Assembly (NCBI GenBank): GCA_007844125.1
Contig: CM017564.1
Span: 10,017,520 to 10,081,519, forward strand
Length of the DNA: 64,000 bases
Direction: 5' to 3'
From: Sinonovacula constricta
Taxonomy: Eukaryota; Mollusca; Bivalvia; Cardiida; Solecurtidae
Below the pieces are notes generated by a model. The model saw nothing but the letters and a program-made list of their open reading frames with translations. It ran no database searches and had not been told where the DNA came from. Position 1 is the stretch's first letter. Each line of letters begins with the position of its first letter. The position numbers and the translations under genes were made by a program. Positions 1 through 12,200 of the stretch are shown here, piece by piece.

Positions 1-215
1 CACGGAAATAATTACAGTCATATTGGCAACTTCCAGTTAATTATTGGTAGAGGAAGACCCCAGACATGTGTCTGGGAAGAACCACTGGCGCACCGTAGGT
101 TATCTAGTTAACCTCCCGCACATGTAAGTTCTCTCCCAAGCTGTGACTTAAATCCATGCGATGAGGAGTTGAGAAGTTATGGCCACTTACTGGGTTTTGT
201 AAAACATGTATTCTG
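1..215 (-). mobile_element. SINE-B copy, cut by the window edge
   Basis: GTCATATTGGCAACTTCCAG, GGAAGACCCCAGACATGTG, CTCTCCCAAGCTGTGAC and a decayed head. Confidence 0.82.
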
Positions 216-219
216 ACGG

Positions 220-430
220 AATGAAGCAGATATAGTGCTGCCTTCACAGTGTACAGCATGCCTTGAACACCTGGCATGATACCACACCCAGTCACATTAT
301 CCTGACACCGGGCCAACCAGTCGTGGCACTACCCTTACATTTGCTTGAGCATTAACAAGGGAGCTATACCACCAACATTTATAATGACTAATGGTATATT
401 GCAGCCCAGGATCAAGCAAGAGGCCTCTTG
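220..430 (-). mobile_element. SINE-A, truncated copy
   Basis: Keeps the body (GCAGATATAGTGCTGCC to AGGGAGCTATACCAC) and a decayed head. It is joined directly to the SINE-B copy at 1-215. Confidence 0.82.
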
Positions 431-1029
431 CAAAAGAAAATCAGCAAAAAAAAACATACTAATATAATGACAAAAAACATACTTATATAATGACAAGATT
501 CCATACACGAGATGAAAATGAGACTAGACTTAATAATATGAATATCGAGGTCAAAGGTTAATCATATTTATCATGGAAAAGGCTAAGCTAAAAGTTGTTA
601 TTATTATATGTGAGGTCAAAAGGTTAATCCCCTCTTTGGTGTGGGCAAACCTAAACAAATTAAGCTTGACTTTATTACTTTCATTTATCATCCAACCAAA
701 ACCCATTTCATACAGGTAATTATTTACCTGTATCCTGTTTCTGCTTCATAAACAACAATTTACAATGCATGCAGACAACTTTACACAGCCACACAGTCAT
801 AGTCATTCAAGTGATGGTCAGCAATTATTTGCTGACATCTGTAGTCTACAGGTTAAAATATTAGAACTCCATATCAGAGAGCCCGGTGTACAAAACCCCA
901 AAACTGACCATGTGATGTTAGTCCTTGAGCAAGACTATTTACTGCCCTTTTCTATGGGTATTAAGTACCTAAGTAAAGTCTGCCCGAAAGAAATTTAAAA
1001 ACCCTCTTTGAACCACCAAACTGGCAATA
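431..1029. other. No recognisable feature
   Basis: AT-rich sequence downstream of NAPRT exon 3 on its strand (an intron). Contains AACATACTNATATAATGAC twice (450-500). The ORF at 765-998 has no domain. Confidence 0.6.
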
Positions 1030-1285
1030 TATACTGAACCGGACCAAATTTTACTGGACCAACATGATTTTGGCTTTTGACAAAAAGGATTGGTTAGCTA
1101 GCTGAGGTGTTATGAGTGGTTGGATTCAGTAAAAGGCTGTGAAGCATTGTTAAGTTAAGTATATGTTTTTATAACAATTCATAATTTTAAAAATGTAGCT
1201 AAAAATTCTGGTGGACCATTGGTCCATTAAATAAAATTTAATGGATCGACAGAGATTTTAGTGGACTCTGGACATGGTGCACTGG
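1030..1285. repeat. Dispersed repeat E, copy 1
   Basis: GGTGTTATGAGTGGTTGG, GTTAAGTTAAGTATATG, AATTCTGGTGGACCATTGG, TTTAATGGATCGACAGAG. Confidence 0.83.
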
Positions 1286-1609
1286 GCTTTGTCAAAGACT
1301 TTGAGTACTTGTTCTACCCAAGAAGAAGGCAGTCAAGAGGGATCTATATAAGTTGACAGAACTTGTTTCCCAACTGATTATAATAAAACAGGTTAAAAAT
1401 AACTTTAGAATGCAAGGATATTTTACCAGACAATTATCAGTATTTATATACCCTAATTACTCTCAACAAAAATTATGAGGTTCAATTAAGTAGTATCACC
1501 CCTGTGACCTCTTGTCGATCAAAAACTGTGAATGTTAAGTGCTTGGAATTAATTTATGGTCTTACACATATTCTGTCTGTCTATCTACATGTATTCGCAA
1601 TCCAAGACC

Positions 1610-1925
1610 GGACCTGTTAGTGCAATCAGAAGAGCATCGGCTTCAGGTACGGGAGGCCCCGGGTTCGATCCCGGGCCGCGACATACCAAAGTCGTTAAAA
1701 ATTGTAGTGGTATAGCTCCCTTGCTAACGCTCAAGCAAATATAAGGGTGGTTGCACGACTGGTTGGCCCGGTGTCAGGATAATGTGACTGGGTGTGGTAT
1801 CATGCCAGGTGTTCACGGCATGCTATACACAGTGAAGGCAGCACTATATCTGCTTCAAGTGGACACCGTCTCCAGATAACTGATTTACTGTTTGTGGGAC
1901 GATAAACCCAATAAACAAACTTTTC
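1610..1925 (+). mobile_element. SINE-A, near-complete copy
   Basis: This is the best full copy of the commonest family here. Order: a tRNA-like head with A-box (TAGTGCAATCAGAAGAGC, decayed) and B-box (GGTTCGATCC); a middle with ACCAAAGTCGTTAAAAAT; a body with GGATAATGTGACTGGGTG and GTGAAGGCAGCACTATA; and a tail CCCAATAAACAAAC. A tRNA head with a short A-rich tail fits a Pol III-transcribed SINE moved by a partner LINE. Confidence 0.9.
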
Positions 1926-2599
1926 CCAAGTGATTCAGATATCTACGATAAATAGATATGGAATGTGATGTACAACATTTGTCTGCCCTTAATACAGAAT
2001 ATGATCATTTAAAGCAACTTTTCCTACTGACAACCTAGATAAACAGATTATTTTACCCATGATTTTACAACCATTTTAACAAAAGCTTGACTATAACATA
2101 AGTACTCGAACCCCTCACGCCCCCACCACCCCCCACCCCCACCCTGCCTACTCATGGAAAGCCTCTTGTGGTTGTTTAAAGTCAACTTACAAAGAAATCT
2201 AGGACATAACTTAGCAGCTTTTAGCAAGATCTTACTATTCGGCTGTCACTTTTGCATGGTTATTATCATTCTGATGCAAAAACAATTCCTATTTACTTTA
2301 ATTAATAACTGTTGTATAGTTGCAAATATAAGAGATAAAATAAATACTATCAAAAGCACCAGATATGGACAAATATTAAAACATTAAATCTTTCATTTCC
2401 CCTCAAATTCCTATATCAGAAAGCATTAATTACTCAGTAATTAGTACTAATTAGTACTAATTAGAATCGTCAGAAGGAGACATTTTACATGACAACAACA
2501 TAGGGTTTGTTTGAAAATAAGATATTTTATAAAGAAGAAACGTATACCTGTCTGGTTTCCCTAATTGTCCCCTAATCCAACTGTGTTAAAAGTAACCTG

Positions 2600-2790
2600 T
2601 GGCCTTGACCTTTAAGCTGTGACCTTGAACTTTAAACTGTGACCTTGACCTACAAGCCACTACCCCCACAAGGTCATCTCCACATCATGACCAATGTCCC
2701 CACTAAGTATGAGGATTGCGGGCTCTGGTATTCTCTAGACATCAACTGGATACTTAAATCATGTCCAAGGTCTCTAAGACCTTGACCTCT
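2600..2790. repeat. Cluster of TGACCTTGA words, partly at 20-bp period
   Basis: GGCCTTGACC (2601), TGACCTTGAAC (2620), TGACCTTGACC (2640) and AGACCTTGACC (2777). The first three sit in 20-bp units ending CTTTAAGCTG or CTTTAAACTG. The word is the extended nuclear-receptor half-site TCAAGGTCA read in reverse. Confidence 0.65.
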
Positions 2791-2799
2791 GCCCAACTG

Positions 2800-3247
2800 A
2801 CCTCAAAACCAATAAAGGTCGCCATGGCTGTTTAAACTGGCTGACCAAGTTCTAACCTTGCCCTTCCTGAATAGTTTCACAAATACAAATAGTGGAAAGG
2901 AAACAGATCTACTTAATACAAAATTAGTCCAAGTAGTGATGTTTACCTAGATGGAAGTAATGACATCATAAACTACAAAAGTTGTGATGTAATTAAAAAT
3001 AATAATGTCCGCATTGCATTTGGGTCAGGAGAGAAGTATTATTTCTAGATTATCAAAGAAGTCACAGAAGAAAATAGTCAAACCTGAATTAAATGACCAC
3101 CCACAGGACAGGACTAAAATGGTCTTCTAAGACAGGTGGTCTCTTAGTGTAATATTGTACTTTCCTTGTGGGAACGACTAAAACTAGCAAATTGTATTCG
3201 TACAGTTTATACATTTGTATTTAAATTATGGACAACTTAAGACTGAC
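2800..3247. other. NAPRT intron 3 sequence, nothing recognised
   Basis: GGTGGTCTCTTAGTGTAATATTG at 3140-3160 resembles a motif seen at 36640-36750 and 42165-42235 (GGTGGTCTT..TTATC). This may be an old DNA transposon end. Confidence 0.5.
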
Positions 3248-6200
3248 CTTGCGTAGTTGATGAGATTTAGAAGAGGGGTTTCCATCAGTTGAACAACTGG
3301 GAGAGGCCCCTCTATAATAAGAAGGGGCTCCTTAGGGAAAACTACGAGACCCTCGTCAATGGCATACATCGTCACATCCTTAGCTGTCAGCTGACGAAGG
3401 TAGATGAAGAATTCATCATCGGTGGAAGGTGGTAGGACGGTTTTCAGGTAGTCAATGTCTGTAGAGAGAAAGATATTTGTGTTTATGATTATTTTGTTTT
3501 TGTGTATCAGTGTCTGTGTGTGTTTTTATTTTATTTTAAGGCAGTGGTATGATTATGGTTATTACAGTGAGACTCAGATTTTTAAGGGTTTAGGAAGGCA
3601 AATCATAAGAAAGGCCCTGGGGGATTGTCTGGGTAGAACTACCAGTGCACGACAATTCAGCTGAAAGACCTCCCAACGTTCAAGTGGTTGCCATGACCCA
3701 ATTTAATGGTTTAAATCATGACAGGAATTGTCCTCATATAGAATTTAAGTCATTGTTCTGACTTAAGACCATATAGAATCTTAATTGGTTTTTCTTCTGA
3801 CTTTAAGACCATAAAGAATCTTAATTGGTTTTTCTTATTACTTTAAGACCATATAGAATCTTAATTGGTTTTTCTTCTGACTTTAAGACCATATAGAATC
3901 TTTGTTGGTTTTTCTTCTGACTTTAAGACCATATAGAATCTTAATTGGTTTTTCTTCTGACTTTAAGACCATATAGAATCTTTATTGGTTTTTCTTCTGA
4001 CTTTAAGACCATATAGAATCTTAATTGGTTTTTCTTCTGACTTTAAGACCATATAGAATCTTAATTGGTTTTTCTTCTGACTTAAACACCATACAGAATC
4101 TAAGTTGGTTTTTCTTCTGATACATTTAGAACTTTTTGCATGGACTGTATGCTATTTCAAATGGAGTAAGAAGTGCAGTAGAATATAGGGTTCACTTAAC
4201 CTACCACTGTCAGAGAAATGGAAGTTCTGAAGGAACTTGATAACTTCTTCCAGGCCGGCAAATAGAGTGAACTCCCCTTTGAAGGGGTTTTTACGGAAGT
4301 AGAGGTCAAAGACGGCATGGTCGTTCATCTTGCCGCTCTTCCAGTAGGCGTAGGACATTGTGATCTGGTAGAGATCTGAAACCCAAGATAAAACACTGTA
4401 ATAATGTTCTTTTTAAATATATTGTTACAAGCCACCATGGTCACTTTGAAAAAGTGTTGGATTCCAAATTCGAGAATATCACAAATATGGCGATATTGCC
4501 AAGGCAAGACTTATGTCTGGGTAGAAGAACCTAGCTGGAAAACCTCTCAATAAATCAAAGCAAATTAAATCTTCAACCATACATGAGATGTTAATCCTTA
4601 GGCAAGATTATTTACTGCAAACTGCAGCAGGCACTAACCAAGTATGGATTCTACCAGGACGTAGGCAGTCAAGATGAAATTTTCTAAGTTGAAATATGTC
4701 TTTCCCGATCAACTATAAACAAATAGGCTAAAACCAAAGTGTCTGTAGAATATATACATGCCTGCCTGAGTTAAAGGTTCCAAATGATAGGAGATTGTTG
4801 ACTAAGTCAGTAAACTTATGTTGTCACAATCAGTCTGGTTTGTTTTGTTTTTTTAAATACCCCATTAGTGACCAATTGGCCATTTTAGCAAAATCTAGCA
4901 ATTTAGCGAAGAAAGACCCTAGACAAATGACATGTAAGGACCACAGATGCACCACATGTCGTCTGAAAGACCTTCCCAGATTAAGTCTTTCGCCAAGAAT
5001 AAGACTGAAATGCTTGCAGTTAAAAAAACTCGGCAGTCAGCGAAGTTACAAGTTGGTGACTCTAGCACTAAGCCACATGGCACCCTCATCAGTCACATGT
5101 CTGCTTATGATCAGAACAATCTTTCAAATTATTGAACTAACCATGCAGGCAAAGCTTAGAAAGAGTTGTGTAGTGTAGTAACTGTCTGGACGAGGGTCTC
5201 CAGAGATCATATTACCTCTGCGTCCCACATTTTCTAATGTTGAGGGAAGAATAATAAATATTTGCATCCGCAACAACAAAAGTAATTAAGACTCCTCATG
5301 ACAAGCATTTTGAAATCCACAAACTTGTATATGATAAATCCATTTTTGTGGAAAATATATACGCACCAGGTAAAATCTGTATGTGCACAGACACATTTTT
5401 AAATTATCCACTGAATGGTTTGATTTTGTGGCAAATGAAAACAGGCATATTAAACAATAAACAGGTGTTGTCATCTGTATGCAAACCATCTGTCAAAAAG
5501 ATTTTCTCGATGCCAAAAGGAAAAATTGACTGCAATTAAATGGCAGCCAGCACCTTTTTAGCAAATAAGTGACAAGGAATCCAATAAAAACAATAACGAT
5601 ACTTATGATTCACAATCGCACACTTAAGAAATCATGCACTTTTAAATAACACTAGCTATTTATTTGGTAAATGTGGTAATATTACAACAATAAACGCTAT
5701 ACCTTATATATAGACCATATATATACCTTATATATATATATGACGTTGTGCTCAGGTGAGCTAAAAAAATTAGATAGTGAACTCTGCTAAAAGTAGATAC
5801 TGATGTCAGGGCAGATTACTCAGATGACTATATAAAGTCATTAAAATAAATAAAAAGACAGCTGTCACCTAACTTTTCTTTGCAATGATGAGTAGGGATA
5901 AATGCTTCACTTTTCATACAGATCTAGGGAATCAATAAAAAGCATTTTGCAGGATCTTTTCAGGAATCCATGATGTTTTGTTTTTGTTTTTTAAATTCAT
6001 CGCAATTACTATTATTATCATTATAGTGACATCCAGCTACTTGGTGGAGGAAGACCCCACACAAATATCTGGGTAGAACCCCTGGTCAGCTGGAAGACCT
6101 TCCCACATTAGGTCCTTCACCCCATATGGGACTCGAATCCATGTGGTGAGAGGCTAAGCTGGCAGAGGAGATATATATATTGGTGACTCTACTACTACGC

Positions 6201-9200
6201 CACGGGTGCCCCATAGGATCAATAACCTTGTAACACTATGACTTTCACGCGGTCAAGTACTTAACTATACAAACGCAAACTTTGCATAAAATAACCGCTC
6301 AGTCACGACGATAGATCAGGAAATATGAGAAAAAGGGGAACTTCATGTATGGGACGTCACATGGTAGTCAAAATGATAGATACACATGGTCCAACTTCTA
6401 AAGGGAAAAAGTTATTGCTCCTAGTTAGTTGACCGATGGTGCTTACACCAGTTTTTACTACCCACGATCCCAAATTCCACCTCTGTGTATAAATACTAAT
6501 ACCAAACGAGCGATCGAGGCCTTCCCCATTTGCCCGATTCAACTAGGCCAGGAATCAGCGCATGTTTTGTGTTTTGGAATATTGTTGGATGCTCAGAAAT
6601 ACTAGGTAAGTTATTTTATATTATTGTACTTCTGTACTTAACAAATCTGTTACATACGTTGTAATATTTGTAATTAGAATCACTTAATAATTTTGTACTG
6701 GTTCTACTTAGAGATTTGAGATTAGCTTAATAATGCTTGATTGTTAATAAGATATTTGTTATAAGAATCACATTTTGTACTGGTTCTACTTAGAGATTCA
6801 AGAGCAAGTAAATAAGAACTGTTTGGTAATCATCGCATTTATTCGTTAAATATCACAGAATCTTGTGATTTTTATGAAAGGTTGTTTGCTACGAACTTAA
6901 AATAGACAATTATAAATAATTGTTCAGCTGTAACTAATATTAGATTACATCTTGTTTATGTATCGATTGTAACCACAGGTTTGAGTTTATATAGATAAAC
7001 TTGTTTGCTTATTATCTTAATAAGAGGATAATTGCCACACAAATTGATATTGTTAAACATCACTAGTCGAGTGATACAGCAATGGAAGGTACGCTCTGTA
7101 TACTATATTATGTTTGTTAATTAACTTGGTATTGATACATAATCTAGATATTTGATTTGGTAATTGAATTTGAATATTGCAATGTACTTATCACATATTA
7201 AATATGAATGACTATAATACAATTCTGTAATCGAATGTTATTTTAGGTCTTTATTTCTACCTTCATAATTAAACAATTGTAAGGTTTAACCAATCACTAA
7301 AGTTATGACCCTGAGAAAATCGAGTCGCGGAAAAAAATAAAACACAACGCATTAAGAGATAAACGAAGGCGTACAAAAAAGCTAACCACTATTATGCCCA
7401 AAGGCCACCATTGTAGCTGTTTCAAGAAGTAACCTTAACTTAACGGTATTAATAAAATAAATAAATAAACTAATAATATCCTAAAATTGGGTTGTCAGGC
7501 TACAACCTGCTTGGTTATTTGAGGACAAAACTTAGGTTTAAAATTTCTGATGGATTCAGTGACCTGCTTGGTTATTTGAGGACAAAACTTAGGTTTAAAA
7601 TTTCTGATGGATTCAGTGACCTGCTTGGTTATTTGAGGACAAAACTTATGTTTAAAATATCTGATGGATCCAATGACCTGCTTGGTTATTTGAGGACAAA
7701 ACTTGGGTTTAAAATATCTGATGGATTCAATGACCTGTTTGGTTATTTGAGGACAAAACTTAGGTTTAAAATATCTGATGGATTCAATGACCTGCTTGGT
7801 TATTTGAGGATTAAACTTATGTTTAAAATATCTGATGGATTCAATGACCTGTTTGGTTATTTGAGGATTAAACTTAAGTTTAAAATATCTGATGGATTCA
7901 ATGACCTGCTTGGTTATTTGAGGACAAAACTTATGTTTAAAATATCTGATGGATTCAATGACCTGCTTGGTTATTTGAGGACAAAACTTAAGTTTAAAAT
8001 ATCTGATGGATCCAATGACCTGCTTGGTTATTTGAGGATAAAACTTGGGTTTAAAATATCTGATGGATTCAATGACATGCTTGGTTATTTGGGGACAAAA
8101 CTTAAGTTTAAAATATCTGATGGATTCAATGACCTGCTTGGTTATTTGAGGACAAAACTTGGGTTTAAAATATCTGATGGATCCAATGACCTGCTTGGTT
8201 ATTTGGGGACAAAACTTAAGTTTAAAATATCTAATGGATTCAATGACCTGCTTGGTTATTTGAGGATTAAACTTATGTTTAAAATATCTGAAGGATCCAA
8301 TGACCTGCTTGGTTATTTGAGGACAAAACTTAAATTTAAAATATCTGGTGGATCCAATGACCTGCTTGGTTATTTGAGGACAAAACTTAGGTTTAAAATA
8401 TCTGATGGATTCAATGACCTGCTTGGTTATTTGAGGACAAAACTTAGGTTTAAAATATCTGATGGATTCAATGACCTGCTTGGTTATTTGAAGACAAAAC
8501 TTAGGTTTAAAATATCTGATGGATTCAATGACCTGCTTGGTTATTTGAAGACAAAACTTAGGTTTAAAATATCTGATGGATTCAATGACCCGCTTGGTTA
8601 TTTGAGGACAAAACTTATGTTTAAAATATCTGATGGATTCAATGACCTGCTTGGTTATTTGAGGACAAAACTTAGGTTTAAAATATCTGATGGATTCAAT
8701 GACCTGCTTGGTTATTTGAGGACAAAACTTAGGTTTAAAATGTCTGATGGATTCAATGACCTGCTTGGTTATTTGAGAATAAAACTTAAGTTTAAAATAT
8801 CTGATGGATTCAATGACCTGTTGGTTATTTGAGGACAAAACTTATGATAAAAAAAATATCTGATGGATTTAATGACCTGCTTGGTTATTTGAGGATTAAA
8901 CTTATGTTTAAAATATCTGATGGATTCAATGACCTGCTTGGTTATTTGAGGACAAAACTTAGGTTTAAAATATCTGATGGATTCAAGACCTGCTTGGTTA
9001 TATCAGGACAAAACTTGGGTTTAAAATATCTGATGGATTCAAGACCTGCTTGGTTATTTGAGGACAAAACTTAAGTTTAAAATATCTGATGGATTCAATG
9101 ACCTGCTTGGTTATTTGAGGACAAAACTTAAGTTTAAAATTTCTGATGGATTCAATGACCTGTTTGGTTATTTGAGGACAAAACTTGGGTTTAAAATATC

Positions 9201-12200
9201 TGATGGATCCAATGACCTGCTTGGTTATTTGAGGACAAAACTTGGGTTTAAAATATCTGATGGATCCAATGACCTGCTTGGTTATTTGAGGACAAAACTT
9301 GGGTTTAAAATATCTGATGGATCCAATGACCTGCTTGGTTATTTGAGGACAAAACTTGGGTTTAAAATATCTGATGGATCCAATGACCTGCTTGGTTATT
9401 TGAGGACAAAACTTAGGTTTAAAATATCTGATGGATCCAATGACCTGCTTGGTTATTTGAGGACAAAACTTATGTTTAAAATATCTGATGGATTCAATGA
9501 CCTGTTTGGTTATTTGAGGACAAAACTTGGGTTTAAAATATCTGATGGATCCAATGACCTGCTTGGTTATTTGAGGACAAAACTTGGGTTTAAAATATCT
9601 GATGGATCCAATGACCTGCTTGGTTATTTGAGGACAAAACTTATGTTTAAAATATCTGATAACACCAATAATGTGAAGAATGTTATTTCCAACAAGTACA
9701 GGATCAATGATATCACCCCCAACCTTCTATATTTGTTTTTAACCTAAATAAATTCTAAGTTTTAGACTAAAGTCTGCATAAAATTGCTTAAACAAACATA
9801 AAAAAGTGATATTGCTTCAAAACTTGCACCAACTAGTGCAGATTTTGATCAAACAGCTCGCAGCTAGAACTGGCTTATCTGGATCTAGACCATTTGCCTT
9901 CACTTGATCAGGTTACACTTAGCAGGACTTAACAACTTATTTCCTTTCTACTCAAATAAAAATGTGTCTACTTCCCTGTTTGTATATCTACTGTTGACTT
10001 GAGAGACAATTAACTTTACATGAACACTTCAATAATACAATTTTTCTACGATCTCTCTAGTCACAGTTTTCATTTGTTGTTTGTTGGTTTGTTGGCAATG
10101 ACACAATTATGGTGATATCGACAACATCCAGCTAATTGCTGGTGAAGCAAGACATATGTCTGGGTAGAACCACCTACATGTAGCTGGAAAACCTCTTGAT
10201 TTAGAAGTTCTTGCCTTGACCGAGACTTGAACCCATAGGGTGATGGACTGAGTTACAAGAGGGTGAATCTAACCAGTAAATTGCTCAGCCATGAACAATT
10301 CTGACAGTTTTCAACAAATTAAAAGTGTAACTTGTATTTAAAGGCATTGAAAATGGCCTCTTTAGTGTTCTAACCCACTCCCATACAAAAAGAAAAAAAA
10401 TGCTGTGAGAACACAACTGGACACTTGATTAGTTTATTATAAAAAGATGTGTCATAGGGGAAGAGATCATAAAACAATTCATCACACTTGATTATGCACA
10501 GAGGCATATTTAACTGCCACTGGACAGTAATGCTCTAAGCCCCTCCTCTTTCCTGATACCACAGCAGCCTGAGGCTGTGTCCAGCCAGCTAGATCCACCC
10601 CACCACTGCAGTCTCCCCACCCCTTTCCTGATACCACTGCAGCCTGAGGCTGTGTCCAGCCAGCTAGACCCACCCCACCACCGCAGTCTCCCCACCCCTT
10701 TCCTGATACCACTGCAGCCTGAGGCTGTGTCCAGCCAGCTAGACCCACCCCACCACCGCAGTCTCCCCACCCCTTTCCTGATACCACTGCAGCCTGAGGC
10801 TGTGTCCAGCCAGCTAGACCCACCCCACCACCGCAGTCTCCCCGCCCCTTTCCTGATATCACTGCAGCCTGAGGCTGTGTCCAGCCAGCTAGACCCACCC
10901 CACGACCACAGTCTTCCCACCCCTTTCCTGATACCACAGCAGCCTGAGGCTGTGTCCAGCCAGCTAGATCCACCCCACCACTGCAGTCTCCCCACCCCTT
11001 TCCTGATACCACAGCAGCCTGAGGCTGTGTCCAGCCAGCTAGATCCACCCCACCACTGCAGTCTCCCCACCCCTTTCCTGATACCACAGCAGCCTGAGGC
11101 TGTGTCCAGCCAGCTAGATCCACCCCACCACTGCAGTCTCCCCACCCCTTTCCTGATACCACTGCAGCCTGAGGCTGTGTCCAGCCAGCTAGACCCACCC
11201 CACCACCGCAGTCTCCCCGCCCCTTTCCTGATATCACTGCAGCCTGAGGCTGTGTCCAGCCAGCTAGACCCACCCCACGACCACAGTCTTCCCACCCCTT
11301 TCCTGATACCACTGTAGCCTGAGGCTGTGTCCAGCCAGCTAGACCCACCCCACCACCACAGTCTCCCCACTCCTTTCCTGATACCACTGCAGCCTGAGGA
11401 TGTGTCCAGCCAGCTAGACCCACCCCACCACCACAGTCTCCCCACCCCTTTCCTGATACCACAGCAGCCTGAGGCTGTGTCCAGCCAGCTAGACCCACCC
11501 CACCACCACAGTCTCCCCATCCCTTTCCTGATACCACAGCAGCCTGAGGCTGTGTCCAGGCAGCTAGACCCACCCCAAAACCGCAGTCGCCCCATCCCTT
11601 TCCTGATACCACAGCAGCCTGAGGCTGTGTCCAGCCAGCTAGACCCACCCCACGACCAGTCTCCCCACTCCTTTCCTGATGCCAAAGCAACCTGAGGCTG
11701 TGTCCAGCCAGCTAGACCCACCCCACCACTGCAGTCTTCCCACCCCTTTCCTGATACCACTGCAGCCTGAGGCTGTGTCCAGCCAGCTAGACCCATCCCA
11801 CCACCACAGTCTCCCCACACATTTCCTGATACCACTGCAGCATGAGGCTGTGTCCAGCCAGCTAGACCCACCCCAACCACTGCAGTCTCCCCACCCCTTT
11901 CCTGACACCACAGCAGCCTGAGGCTGTGTCTAGCCAGCAAGACCCACCCCACCACCACAGTCTCGCCACCCCTTTCCTGATACCACAGCAGCCTGGGGCT
12001 GTGTCCAGCCTGCTAGACCCACCCCACCACCAGTCTCCCCACCCCTTTCCTGATGCCAAAGCAACCTGAGGCTGTGTCCAGCCAGCTAGACCCACCCCAC
12101 CACCACAGTCTCTCCACCCCTTTCCTGATACCACAGCAGCCTGAGGCTGTGTCCAGCCAGCTAGACCTACCCCACCACCACATGTGATTTATTCTATATT

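Noticed and set aside
4795..5178. 127-codon ORF
   Set aside because: Overlaps a decayed SINE-B copy.
7492..9747. Long repetitive proteins encoded by the 57-bp array (both strands)
   Set aside because: Frame openness follows from a stop-free unit of 57 bp. Indels at about 8820 and 8990 break it, and substitutions ignore codon position.
10482..12134. Proline-rich or Trp/Gly-rich proteins in the 75-bp array
   Set aside because: Same artefact of a stop-free, codon-multiple repeat unit; no splice sites or start context.
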